From the NCBI GenBank assembly GCA_029717555.1, contig JAMDHS010000048.1, forward strand, positions 108,873-172,872: 64,000 nucleotides of DNA, given 5' to 3'. This stretch comes from Peribolospora baueri (lineage: Eukaryota > Basidiomycota > Peribolosporomycetes > Peribolosporales > Peribolosporaceae). A program made the position numbers and the translations under genes. The notes under the pieces were generated by a model. That model saw nothing but the letters and a program-made list of their open reading frames with translations. It searched no databases and had not been told where the DNA came from. This document shows, piece by piece, positions 54,101 to 63,999 of this stretch. Position 1 is the stretch's first letter; every line of letters starts with the position of its first letter.

Positions 54101-54386
54101 CTCGCCTTCGTCTACCAGGATCCAAAGTATGCACATAGACTCGCTCGAGCCGCGCGGCCGAGAGCAGCCGTTCTACGATGCACTCGTGGATGATGGTTCG
54201 AAGCGCTACGTACCCCAGATGGACATCATCATCTCAGACCCGCTCGACGAAGGCCCACGCAACGAGTTGGACGTCAAGGGCCTCATGGAGCTCCGTGAGA
54301 TCGGCAAGTGGTTTCGCGCGTACGACGAGAAGAACGGCGAGTTTGTCCCCAGCGCTGATTTGCTCGCTGTCTACCCTGACCGCTGA
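51136..54386 (+). CDS. FBXO21-like F-box protein with transglutaminase-like and YccV/HspQ domains
   Basis: Likely substrate receptor of an SCF ubiquitin ligase. The N-terminal F-box is LYLPDELLESIFLLLDPVSL...RVALSSRQLRRVAVNPRLWE. A middle transglutaminase-like (SirB1-type) domain carries SEWLDQQNVSRND, GAEYYDLDNHFLTF, LPLSLSLVFCAVAERLGIDA and PFYLDIFG. The C-terminal hemimethylated-DNA-binding-like YccV/HspQ domain has RVGQVFRDRSYGYTAVIYGW, HIDSLEPRGREQPFYDALVD and DGSKRYV. This order matches human FBXO21. Likely introns are an unresolved one before 51880, then 51915-51969 (the preceding exon reads LAPPYYHLSDNAI), 52192-52342, 53305-53458 and 53911-54120. Reading straight through 51700-51960 gives a false Ser/Pro-rich stretch. 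Start at 51136 sits directly before the F-box. The domain calls are firm; the first intron is not settled. Confidence 0.88.
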
Positions 54387-55123
54387 GCCATTTGTATCCG
54401 ACGGGCGCCGGCGGCCTTCTCGCCTGATTCTCGCCACGCTTGGAGCGTGTTATTTCTTTTTTTCGTTTTCTGGACCTGTAATAAACGATTTTACTTCCAT
54501 CGAGTCGAGTGGGCAAGTCGCACCTTGATAGAAAAAAAAATACTGAGAAGATATACGATTTGCCCACGGCCAACCAGGCGAACGTGCCAGCTGAAGGACG
54601 AAAAGGACAAGAAGGACAGCTTTCGTGTTCGAACCGCAGACCTCATCCGTTCTCCTCTCGCCCATGACGTCGCTTTCCCCGGCCGTCTCTCCGAGCACTT
54701 GCCGCACGGACCTCCCCCCCAGTGTTCGCCGCAGCAGCGACCGGCAGAATAGTTAACGAGTGATGCCGATGCGAGCAGTCTATTCTCCACATCTACAAGA
54801 CTCGCTCGAGGGGTGGATCATTCGTCGTCTCGAGATGGGCAGACGTTGGCGAGCGCTTCCTGTCTCGAGACGAGCATTCTGAGCTAGGGCTGGAAGAAGG
54901 TACAATTGATTGTGATGGACCGCTTCGACTGGCGGTCTCGCGCCGACTCGACCACGACAACGTGGCGGTCGCCGGTGGAGGTATGTTGAACAGCCGCTGT
55001 TGCCGGCGGGGCAAGTGCTGAATATGAAAGCGGGGGGAGGTGGACGTCGGTGCCGGTCGCCTAGCACTCTTTCACTCCTGCTCTCCCATTGTTCTTGGAC
55101 CAGCTGAACAAAACAACCCCGAC
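54387..55123. other. Intergenic region between FBXO21-like and monooxygenase genes
   Basis: An AATAAA-like signal (GTAATAAACG) at 54478-54487, about 95 bp past the FBXO21-like stop, may direct 3' processing. A run of nine A follows at 54532-54540. The rest is promoter for the monooxygenase. No gene seen. Confidence 0.5.
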
Positions 55124-57138
55124 ATGAGCTCCTTGCCTTCACCACCGCTTGCCACGGCCAAGGTGGTCGTCGTCGGTGCGGGCGTCGGAGGCCTCTCCAC
55201 TGCCTTGGCCCTCTCCCGACAAGGATTCCGGGACATCACCGTCTTCGAGATGGCCGCGCAGCTCGGTGAGGTCGGCGCGGGCATAAACATCACGCCCAAC
55301 TTGGGACGCCTGCTCGATCTGTTTGGCGTGTGGGACGTGGCCAAGGCGGAGGGCGTGCCGTTGGAGAGAGTGAAAGTGATGAGTGAGCTGGCCAGTCGTG
55401 CATATTCTCCGCGAACGATGCACCGTCTAGCGTCTCTCACGCGGAGCCATCCCTGTTCGACCGACTGACTGGTCCAGAATCGAAGACGGACGAAGTGCTC
55501 TCCTCCGTCGACATGGGTTATGTGGAAAAGGACTTTGACTACCCTTTTCTGGTGAGCCCCGGCGCCCTCCTCTTCGCGGGGTCCAAGCTAAGTCGCAGCC
55601 TTACTTCGACCCCCACAGGTTGTGCACCGGAAAAGCTTGCAGAAGGCTCTCGTCGTCGGCTGCGAGCGCTCTGGTGTGATCAAGTTACGGCTGGGCATGA
55701 CCGTCAAGGAGGTAGACCTTGACCGCACGCGGCTGCGCGTGGCGCCTACCGGGAATGTCGAGGGGGAGGGCGAATGGATAGAGGCCGACGTGCTGTTGGC
55801 AGCCGACGGCGTCAAGAGCCAGACGAGGGCGCGGATGCTGGCGCGGCAGGGCAAGAGGGACGAAAGTGAGACTCGGGGATTATTTTATTTTTCGGTTGCT
55901 TCATCGACACGCAATCAACTGAGGACTCTGGCTTTGCCCATTCGCAGTCGTGGAGACCGGACAGGCGGCGTACCGTATCTTGATCGACCGCGAGCAGTGT
56001 CTAGACGATCCCGAGCTGCTGCCGTTCTTCGACGGCAGTGTCTCTTACCGGTGGATCGGTTATCGTCGACACATCATTGTGAGTTGCCTCGCATGCGCCT
56101 TGCCGTACCTTGCCTTACGGCCGGGAGGAGCCTAGGCGAGCCTCGTGTGACGTCCTCCCCGTCGCATCCTCCAGGCCTACCCTATTGATTCTCACCGAAC
56201 CTTCAACATGAGCACCGTGCACCCGGACCAGTCCTTCGCGGCAGTCCCTTCCACGTCGTGGACGACACGCGGATCGAAAGAGCAAATGTTGAATGTCTTC
56301 CACGACTTTTGCCCGCGTGTGCAAAAGCTGCTCAAGCTCGTTCCCGAGGGAGAGGTGTGCGAGTGGAGGCTGAGGGTGCATCAGCCGCTGGCCAGTTGGG
56401 TGGACGGAAGGACGGCGCTGGTTGGCGATGCTTGTCATCCGACGCTTCCGCATCTCGCTCAGGTGAGACAGCAGCAGTGGGGGCCCGAGCGCCCGACTTG
56501 ACTGGATCGCCTATCACGTTCGGTTCGGCCCACCGGGTCGGATGGATCGCTAATGTGGATCGATGGATCGCACAGGGTGCCGCGCAAGCTGTGGAGGATG
56601 CCGCGGTGCTCGGCGTGGTCTTGTCCAAGATCGAGTCCAAGGAGGACATCCACAGGGCCCTCAAAGTGTACGAGGTACGAACACGCGTCGTTCTCCCTTT
56701 CTGTCTGTCGGATGCTTGACCCGATCTTCCTCGCCAACCTTCCCTCGTTCTATTCGTGGCACAGCGGATCCGAAAAGCGCGAGCAGAAGAATGCGTCGCC
56801 CAAGCGGCCGCAAACGGACGAGACCTGCACCTGGCCGACGGAGATGCACAGGAGGCGAGAGACAAGGCGTTCCGCGAGGCCAGCAAGGACGGGGGCCGGA
56901 ACCCGGACAAGGCATGGGACAAGTGAGCCCACGTCGTTCCTGGGCGGACTGACTGGACTTTGATCTGGTTGGGGTGGGCCCACATGCTCTTCGCTCATAT
57001 CGCCTCCGAACCTTTTTTTTGCGCTCCTTTCCTTCGGCCTTCGTCAGGGAAACCCAGGTCTGGCTCTACGCGTACGATCCAGAGCGACACGCGAGTGATC
57101 GCTTCGCGGAGCTATGGACAGCACTGTCGTCGGCGTAG
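55124..57138 (+). CDS. FAD-dependent aromatic-ring monooxygenase (salicylate-hydroxylase-like)
   Basis: Class A flavoprotein monooxygenase using NAD(P)H and O2 to hydroxylate an aromatic acid. Salicylate 1-hydroxylase is the usual annotation of close relatives, but substrate is not provable here. The start at 55124 is followed by the FAD dinucleotide fold KVVVVGAGVGGLSTALALSR, then GEVGAGINITPN, SVDMGYVEKDFDYPFLVVHR, the second FAD motif EADVLLAADGVKSQTR and finally ALVGDACHPTLPHLAQGAAQ (GD-x-x-H-P plus helix). About eight exons are separated by short GTGAGY introns. The C-terminal part has FREASKDGGRNPDKAWDK and ends VWLYAYDPERHASDRFAELW with TAG at 57136-57138. No partner catabolic genes lie nearby, so it is a stand-alone enzyme in this window. 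Confidence 0.88.
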
Positions 57139-57649
57139 CTTGATTGACAGTCTTCCTCCCGGCCAACGGCTACCGTTGGGACGAGCCGTCGTCGACTGGG
57201 TTAAGTTGTCTAGTTACGTTTGCAAGAAGAAATCATAACCCCCTTTCTTTTGGGAGGAAGGAGGCGAGTGACAAACGGCTCGGTCGCGAGAGCCTTTCCC
57301 TTCGCCGTCCTTCCGAACCGGACCCGTGCTAGCTGAATCGATGTATTGACCGGCCGGAACGAAGAGGCGAAGGTCGAATCGTAGTAAGGTATCATCGTGG
57401 GGAATTTCGGAGGGGCGCTCGGCTAGAGGAGAAGTGTGCCCCGGGTGCAGTCGCTGCGTACCAAAGGACTGTCTGTGAAGAATTGTTCGGATTGCGCGTG
57501 CAGCGTCAACAATGAAGTCTCTCGCAGCGTAGACGCTGTTTCTTTCTAATAGCAGTGCCACTGACGTGTAAGCTTTTTGATTGGAATTGATTGCAGGGAA
57601 AGCATGTGGAGCAAAAGATGGAAAGATAGACTACCTTCAGCGCCCCTTG

Positions 57650-58280
57650 AGCCGAGCGGAACCCAAGGCGAGCATTCCTCACGTGGGGCTGGACTCCAAT
57701 GGGACCTCGGGGTGCAGCGATGCCAAGTGGCACCCCTCTACAACTGTCGACAGGGCACTGAAGAGAGGAGGGGAACTAGTCTACTACTTGAAAAGAGGGA
57801 AATGGTCCGCTTCACTAGCTTGGGGGTAAGGGTCTTAGAAGGAGGATGCGATGATCGTCATCCCTAATGCAAATATACAGGCTTTAACTCCTAATATAAT
57901 AGATTGTAAATTGATAAATGTGTTTCCCCCTCCCCATTCCCGCAGAAGCTGCCTAGAGGGTTGAGCTCGAACGGGAAATCCAAAGCGCAGAGGCACCAAA
58001 TGGTAGCCGTTGCAACCCTGTTGGGGTGAAACACTAGGTTGGATCGTCGATGAGAGTCTTTTGGGTGGGAGATGGGAGAGGTTTTGCTGTGGGGTGGGAA
58101 AGGTCTACTTGGGCGGAGGGATGGGTTTGGAAGGAAGGATGATCGTCATCCCTAGTGTCCTCATTCCAGACGGAACCCAAGGGCGCCCATTCCCTACGAG
58201 AGGGCTGAGCTCCAGTGGGACCTCCAGAGCGCAGGGGCACCAATTGGTACCCGTTGCGATCCGTTGGGGAAACACGAGGT
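57650..58280. repeat. Three diverged copies of a dispersed unit
   Basis: The words GCGGAACCCAAGG, GGGCTGGACTCCAATGGGAC and GGGACCT at 57657-57705 recur as ACGGAACCCAAGGG, GGGCTGAGCTCCAGTGGGAC and GGGACCT at 58170-58222. A partial third copy at 57960-58045 has GAGCTCGAACGGGAAATCCA and CAAAGCGCAGAGGCACCAAA, then GGTAGCCGTTGCAACC. The 58.2-kb copy reads GAGCGCAGGGGCACCAATTG and GGTACCCGTTGCGATCC. GATGATCGTCATCCCTA precedes two of the copies (57850 and 58138). Copies are perhaps 75-85% alike by eye. Confidence 0.7.
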
Positions 58281-58570
58281 CAGGCCATTGTCGCTTCGCT
58301 TCGCCGTCGCTTTGGGTGCACCTTGGTTTGTTTGGGTCGCCCCCTGGTCCGTTGTTGCCACTGATGGTTTGTTTTGACCCAAGATGGGTTTGCGACTGAG
58401 GTCGTGCGGCGGATAGTATAACGTATTTGAAGGTATGAGAGTCCAAGCTGCAGAGTGGGAAAGACCTCTCAAAAAGTCGCTGATGAACGTGTTTCAGGGC
58501 GATGAGTCCATGTTGGAGAGGAGGTTGGGCACGTGTGTGGGAGCGATATTGGGGGCGACGACGGCGAACT

Positions 58571-58693
58571 GGCTGAAGCAGTAGTGGTGCGTGAAGGCGG
58601 CCCAAGCCGAGTTCTGTGTGGGAACAGGCGATGTGGCTGAAGCGGTTGAAGTGGTGCGCAAGAGCGGCCCAGGTCGAGTTCTACGTGAGAACA
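58571..58693. repeat. Tandem duplication of a ~57-bp unit
   Basis: The unit beginning GGCTGAAGCAGTAGTGGTGC (58571-58626) is repeated as GGCTGAAGCGGTTGAAGTGG (58635-58693). Both share CGGCCCA(A/G)G(C/T)CGAGTTCT and G(G/A)GAACA. The copies differ by a few substitutions and a short indel. Confidence 0.8.
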
Positions 58694-59140
58694 TCGACAA
58701 TTTTCTGGTATAGTAGAAAAACCGGGCTAAGTGTTCGTTCCCAAAATCGGAAGATCTGGCTCCCACAGTACACTCACTTGATATGCGACAGGCATGTAGC
58801 CAGGAGAGCTTCTCATCAGGCCCGCCGAGATGGTAAAGATGACAAAGATTCAGGCGTCGGGGTCGGGGCAGGCGCAGGATCTGATGGAGTGGGTAGAATG
58901 GTGTAAAGGTTGTGGCGGAGTCGGTCGAGAGGGAAGAAGGCTTGCCAGCGATGGTTATGGAGTAGGGAGAGGAGAAGGGTTGTGGAGTGGACTGGAGTGA
59001 AGATGGAGGGGGAACAGGCGGGGAATGGAGCCCTTTTTATGCTTCTCTTTGGGACTGAACCGCTCTTCGTCCATGGGGAGGACCTTTGTTGAGTGTGAAT
59101 GAGACAATTTCCCATCCCCGGGTTAAGTCAAGACAACGTC

Positions 59141-59458
59141 TTGACATTAGTGAGCGTGAGCGAATTCGGAATTCTCGATCCAAGGAACCCCCCCAGCACT
59201 ACGGAGCGAGGACTGCAAAGAAAACACCTCGACGTTAATGAGCGTGAGCGAATATGGAGTTCTCGATCCAAGGTGAAGATTGCAAGCGTGCATGAGCGAA
59301 TCCGGAAAATCCTCGATCCAAGGAAGAAGCAAAGACGAGACAAGGTGTTGTTTCGACGTTAGTGAGCATGAGCAAATCCGGGGAATTCTTCGATCTAAGA
59401 TGAGGATTTGGCAAGCGTGCGTGAGCGAATCCGGAAAATTGTCGATCCACGGTGAACG
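59141..59458. repeat. Alternating two-flavour tandem array
   Basis: Five units share the core GAGCGAATCCGGAAAATTC and TCGATCCAAGG. Flavour A begins GACGTTAGTGAGCGTGAGC (59141, 59227, 59350) and flavour B begins GCAAGCGTGCGTGAGCG (59284, 59412). The last four form two A-B pairs, so a larger A-B unit of about 125 bp appears to have been duplicated after the basic unit. A DNA-level array, no coding potential. Confidence 0.82.
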
Positions 59459-59581
59459 CTGATCGCAAAAGACGAAGAAGGGAGGAAAGGAGCGACGGAA
59501 TCGGGAACTCGGCGTCTTACGTCCTGCGCTTTCACTCTAACGAAGAGACAGAATAGACAAAAGGCAATGGAAAAGATAAAT

Positions 59582-59689
59582 GGCGACGTGTCCGAGTGGT
59601 TAAGGAGGCAGATTCAAGAGAATATACTTTCCTGTGTTGCAGGAATCCTGCTGGAGCAATCCGCATGGGTTCGAATCCCATCGTCGTCA
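59582..59689 (+). tRNA. tRNA-Leu (anticodon CAA) with intron
   Basis: The acceptor stem GGCGACG pairs with CGTCGTC (one G-T wobble), with discriminator A at 59689 as expected for Leu. The A-box region is TGTCCGAGTGGTTAAGGAGG. The anticodon loop context GATTCAAG places CAA as anticodon. The T-arm ATGGG-TTCGAAT-CCCAT is perfect. A class II variable arm (TGGAGCAATCCGC) fits Leu. Extra sequence after the anticodon (about 20-27 nt, beginning AGAATATACTTTCC) is an intron, as in tRNA-Leu(CAA) of other fungi. The exact 3' intron edge is uncertain and leaves one possible mismatch in the anticodon stem. Confidence 0.9.
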
Positions 59690-59690
59690 A

Positions 59691-59696
59691 TTTTTT
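59691..59696 (+). terminator. RNA polymerase III terminator
   Basis: Six T residues starting two bases after the tRNA-Leu 3' end. Confidence 0.85.
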
Positions 59697-60494
59697 CTTC
59701 CCTCGGCCGGCTCCGAGGGCGGGCGCACGCGGCGCACGTGGTGCTCGCTCGGTCCCGAGGCCAGGGACGAGATGCGTAGATAGCAGTTGTGCGGGCGGTG
59801 GGATGGGTGGACGGGACCGGTGGAGGTCGCGGGCACGCGCATGTTTCTTTTCTTTCTTTCACATTGCGGCGGAGGTGGTGGAGGTGTGCGGCGTTGAGGA
59901 CGTACGTGCGATGCGGCGAGCCGTCGACGGAGGCGAATGAGTGAATAAAGTGAGCGAGTTGAGTGAAGTGGCCGCTGCGCTGCGATGCACTGCACGTTGA
60001 TGCACTCGTTTCGTGTCGTCGTCCATTTTTCCTCGTTCATTCCATTCCTCCTTCGCCTCGTTGTCATCGTCATCGTCGTCGTCATCGTCCTCCTCCTCGC
60101 TCGCCTCGCCTTGCCTCCAACGTGGTCCTTGCTTGTCTCCTCCTCGCTCTTGCCCTTGCCCTTGCCCTTGCCCGTGTCCAGCCAACCGGCGCCCGCTCCC
60201 CGCATCGGCGCCGGACACACATCCTTATCCTTCGTGCTCTCCTCGCTCAAAAAGACGGACACACACACATATAGATAGACGCTCGGCAGACTCACGTCCA
60301 TTTCCTTCGCTTCCTAGTCGCCGTCCGTTCATCGCCGGCGAACGACGGCCTCGGTTGCCTCCTCGCCCTTTCAGTTAAGGACCCGCCGCCGCCTCTTCTC
60401 CCCCTCCATCCTCTTCCTCCTCCCCTCTTCCTCTTCCTCGTCCCCTCCGCCTCCCTCCTCACCCCCCTCGCCCCGCCTCGACCGCACCCCAATC
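59697..60494. other. Intergenic region upstream of the CxC gene
   Basis: Low-complexity sequence: a TCATCGTCGTC tract at 60062-60085, a CCCTTG repeat at 60149-60173 and a strongly CT-rich run at 60390-60480 leading to the ATG at 60495, as expected of a fungal 5' UTR. No gene supported. Confidence 0.55.
60149..60173. repeat. (CCCTTG)4 hexanucleotide repeat
   Basis: Four tandem CCCTTG units about 330 bp upstream of the CxC-protein start. Confidence 0.85.
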
Positions 60495-62287
60495 ATGGCG
60501 CACGGAGGCCTGACCGAAGACGGCGCTTGCGGCTGCCGCTGTCAATGTGTGGACGTGAGTGATGAGCGACGACGGCACACTCGAAACACGGCCGACTGTC
60601 TCTCCACCCATCTTCCCTCCCTCCTAAACCACACCCTCTCCGTCCGCCTTTCCAGAAACATACCCTCATCAGGATCGCCACCTCATCCCCGCATTTGCTC
60701 CCCATCCCCCTCTTGTCACGTCCCAACCTCGGCGTCGGTGACGACTTTTGCTGGTGTGACAGTGCGTTTCACACCCCACGCACGCCCACCCTTTCTCCTC
60801 CAGCTCATCCCTTCCACCTTCTTCTTCCTCCAGGCGGCTTCGATTGCCTCTGTGCCTCCTACGGAGACATCTGCAACTGCGCCCCTTGCAAAGCCCTTGA
60901 CACCGGCCAGCCGCCGCTCCTGCATTCCGCCGATGCCTGCACTCACACTTTCCAGTCCCACAGTCGCCAACTTTTCTCCAGTGCTTCCAAATGGACGGCA
61001 GGCGAAAAGTCCGCGTCGCACTTGGTTTTGCCGCCTCGAAACGGTAGCAAGCGGTTGCGTAGACCGAGAACGGCAGATGCTCCCGGCCCACGAAAAGCAG
61101 ATCGCCTCGACATCGGCGACGGCGGCCCCACCGCCGTGCCGCCGTCCGGGGCGAGCCAAGACCAGACGGTCAAGCCGTGCCGACGAAGAGAGCGCACCCT
61201 CTCGGCCACCATGCCTCTCAGCGCTCGCCCTCGCCCTCGCCGGAGCACAGAGTCAGACGAGGCCGGCGCTCTGCCTTGCTCTCCACCGCCGACGGACGAT
61301 CATCGTCCGTTGGTTTCGCCCGAGCACTCGCCACCCTCTCCAAAGTGGCGCCGACGTGCGGCTCTGCTACCCGCTCAAACGCCTCCGCCCTCCTCTCCCC
61401 CGCCAAGCATCCCAGAGCCGCTAGGCATCCCAGATCTCACGCGGACACCGAGTCTGAGCGCCTCCTACAGCTCGGGTGCGTGCAGCATGACCCCTGCTCA
61501 GGAGGTCGCACACCTCTACCGATCGCGTTCTCAGAGCCTGTCTAGTGCCAACGGTTTCGCCGTCGACGCCGGAGGCCCGCTGCCGGTCTGCTCCACCGCC
61601 GCAGAGGGACACGACACGGGCCTGCCTCTGATCCTCACAAAGGCCAAAACGAACAGGCACATCAACGCCGACGCCAATGCAGGTACGAGGAAGAAGCATG
61701 GCGACCCGCCCTTGTTTCCCGACCTCGGCTCCCCTCCCAAATCCGTTGGAGCCGCGTCGTCGTCGAAGGAGCGCCGGCCGTCGCCCGCCTCGCCTCGATT
61801 CGCTCCGCGCATCCGCCCGGCCACCAGCACCGGCTGCCCGTCCTCGTCTCCGCACTCGCCTCTCCTCCCCATACATCCGCCCCGAGGCTTCGATCTCGGC
61901 GTCAAGGCGCGCGCAGTCAAGTCGACGGACATGCCGCGCGACGCCGCCCCTTTCCCTTCCGCCAAGAAGCTCTTCTCCAAAAACCGGCCGAGTTTGAGCT
62001 TGGGATGGGGCGGCGGCGGCGGCGCGCTCGATGTGCGGGTCGACGCCAGCATGACCGAGTGGGTCGAAAGGGCGGCAGCGCTGGAGGCCACCGGCGCGTC
62101 CTCCTCCGCCAAGCTTTCTCATGCCGTTCCTGGAAGGAGACCGGGAACGGGAACGGGAACGACGCCGGGCGCGAAGGAGAAGGAGAGGGAGCAGGACGGA
62201 CTGGCACCGGGGAAGAAAAGGACGGCCAAGGACAGGGCGAAGGAGTGGTGGAGCAAGATGCGGAGGGGACAGGCGTCCAAGGGGTGA
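60495..62287 (+). CDS. CxC-rich N-terminus with long disordered tail, function unknown
   Basis: Exons 60495-60554, 60656-60755 and 60834-62287 close in phase to 537 aa. Exon 1 encodes DGACGCRCQCVD. Exon 2 ends DDFCWC across the junction, and exon 3 starts GGFDCLCASYGDICNCAPCK. That gives eleven Cys in the first about 75 residues, mostly as CxC pairs, suggesting a metal cluster or metallothionein-like zinc/copper knuckle. The remaining 450 residues are Pro/Ser/Arg-rich and disordered. Near the C-terminus a short ordered piece DASMTEWVERAAALEATGAS precedes a basic KDRAKEWWSKMRRGQA. I recognise no family. The intron 60756-60833 is inferred because the Cys motif continues across it. Without splicing the frame is also open, so 60695 could be mistaken for the start. 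Confidence 0.65.
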
Positions 62288-62511
62288 AGTGGCCTCGCCC
62301 GCTGTCCGTATCGTCTTTTTTTTTTTTGTCGGTCGTACGCCGGCTACACCGCTCCTTTTTCTCTCTTTTCCCTTGTCGTCCTTCCCCTCGCTCCCTCACC
62401 GCCGCCGGTCGGCCCACTCCATTCCCTCGCCGGAAACACTCGTTGGCACATATATATACATATACCCCCGCTATTCTCTCGTCTCGGCCACACTCTTATC
62501 ATACATACATA
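62288..62511. other. 3' flank of the CxC gene
   Basis: Contains a T-run at 62317-62327 and an AT-rich TATATATACATATA at 62450-62464 just before the transposon insertion. No gene seen. Confidence 0.5.
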
Positions 62512-63204
62512 CAGTCAACCCTGTCTATAAGCATACGAGTTGTATAGCCCTAGGGCTATGCAGTATGCGGGAGGGAGACTGTTTATACATATTTGCCGCA
62601 GTCGTCGCCACAGTTGCCGCAGTCCTTGCCGCAGTCGATAGCGTCCATCAAGACATGAATTCCAAGCTTTACTATAGAGTATGTACTCGTCATAACACAA
62701 CCATGTTCAGGAAGAAGCATGTGCAGAAAAGAATTGTCGAAGATCGGTTTGTTTACGCTGCTCGGTGACATGTTCTTTGAAAGAATGGTGAAACGCGGGA
62801 CAAGCACCCACGTGTAGTAATGTTAGAACTGGAGCGAGGATGGACGAAAGTGTATGTTACTGCTTCGTTGTTGTTAATGAGAGCGTACAAAGAGGAAAAC
62901 CGCAGCAACACTGCCTACATGGTCATGTCCGCTTTCAGCCGCGTAACCACGGTGCTCGTCACCACCAACCTCCAACAGCCACGAGGATGCACGTGATCCT
63001 CAACCCTAACTATGCAGGCCGAGTGGGCATAACTGGTAAGGACGGCACCGGTGTCAGTGCTATGCAATATGCGGGTATGTCAGTATGCATATAGACCAGT
63101 GTTTTGGCTGGGATTAGTCAATTTTTGGCTGGGGAGCAAACGGGAAAGGGAGATCGCTATGCACTATGCGAAGGCATGCCTAGGGACCCGTGTGCTAGCC
63201 GCAT
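62512..63204. mobile_element. MITE-like DNA transposon, copy 2 (right end lost)
   Basis: Same family as the element at 5929. The left end CAGTCAACCCTGTCTATAAG is preceded by TA, and nearly all internal blocks are shared (TATAGCCCTAGGGCTATGCA, AAGACATGAATTCCAAGCTT, GGCTGGGATTAG, ATGCCTAGGGACCCGT). Homology stops after GTGTGCTAG at about 63198, and the terminal AGACAGGGTTGACTG is absent, so this copy should be immobile. It carries extra internal sequence relative to copy 1, chiefly about 80 bp around 62690-62768 and a GTTGCCGCAGTCCTTGCCGC block near 62613. These are either insertions here or deletions in copy 1. Confidence 0.85.
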
Positions 63205-63563
63205 GCATCAGCCGATCGACCGTCTCTACTAGCCTCGTACCCTCACCTCACCTCAAGCACAACGTAGCGCCTAAGTCGATCCAAATCCAATCTGTCGTCC
63301 AGCCATCTATCTTCCTCGTCCCGCTCCGGGGTTTTGGCATGTGCCTTCTAGGGCGGTCCTTCCTTCCTACGATTCGATAATGTTATTGCAAGAGATGAAG
63401 ATGCGGTACGGAGTGGGGGATACAGAAGCAGACGTCGGTGAGAGAGGGTTTGAGCATGGTGAAGGAAAAGACGGTCAGATGGTCACGGTCAGACGGTTAG
63501 ACGGGCAGACGGTTAGGACGCCAAGGAGAGGGAGGCGGTAACAGAACCAAAGGGAGACTCGGA
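63205..63563. other. 3' flank of the window-end gene
   Basis: No gene supported. A short CAGACGGTTAG(A/G) repeat occurs at about 63488-63518. Confidence 0.5.
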
Positions 63564-63890
63564 TCAGACGCGCTTCCAGTCGTCCTCGGAGGTGGTCGGC
63601 GGACGGGGAGAGCTGCTCTCCGGTGGCGCTGGCGCTGGCGCTGAGAAGGGGGTCTGCAGAATGGCGGGGAGGTAAGACCGGGGGGTTCATCACTACGTTC
63701 AGCATGCCGTCAAGTCCGGTCGACGGCGCGGGGCGCTCACGTTATGGCTCTCGACCTCCTTCGCGTTCCCGTTCCCGTTCCCATTCCCGTTCCCATTCCC
63801 GTCTCTCGGAAGCTGCTTGCGTATGGTAGCACGCAGCTTCTCGATGCTGTCGGCTATCGTCGAGAGCTGTTGTTCGGCGAAGACGGTGGC
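63564..63890 (-). CDS. C-terminal exons of an unidentified gene (5' part beyond window)
   Basis: Two minus-strand exons join in phase. Exon 63890-63741 encodes a helical segment ATVFAEQQLSTIADSIEKLR and ATIRKQLPRDG, then a Gly-Asn repeat and AKEVESHN. Exon 63653-63564 encodes TPFSAPAPAPPESSSPRPP and ends EDDWKRV with TGA at 63566-63564. The donor GTGAGC and acceptors CTGCAG and GCAAAG fit. The helix has a heptad-like pattern, so coiled-coil partnering is likely. Upstream, the sense strand is a long T/C-rich stretch (the A-run at 63971-63999 on the plus strand), consistent with an intron polypyrimidine tract. Family not recognised. Confidence 0.6.
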
Positions 63891-63970
63891 CTTTGCGAGG
63901 GGCGAAGGAAGGAAAATGGATGAGCGACGAAAAGGAAAAAAAAGAAATGCAGGGCACGGACAAGAAGAAG

Positions 63971-63999
63971 AAAAAAAAAAAAAAAAAAAAAAAAAAAAA
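63971..63999. repeat. Poly-A run at the window edge
   Basis: A run of nearly 30 A. On the minus strand it could be an intronic polypyrimidine tract of the neighbouring gene; it may also be a contig-edge artefact or retroposon tail. Confidence 0.6.

Larger units (their letters stand above)
57139..59581. other. Repeat-rich gene-free island ending at tRNA-Leu
   Basis: About 2.4 kb without a supportable gene, less GC-rich than its surroundings, containing three separate duplicated structures listed individually. Open frames here follow the repeats (the same residues recur each unit) and are not genes. Confidence 0.65.

Noticed and set aside
54610-54645. GTTCGAACC B-box-like word suggesting a tRNA
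   Set aside because: Neither strand gives a five-pair T-stem, and no A-box or acceptor stem is present.
59128-59468. Short minus-strand frames with repeating FAHARL-type peptides
   Set aside because: The peptide repeats simply mirror the tandem DNA array; no start context or partner exons.
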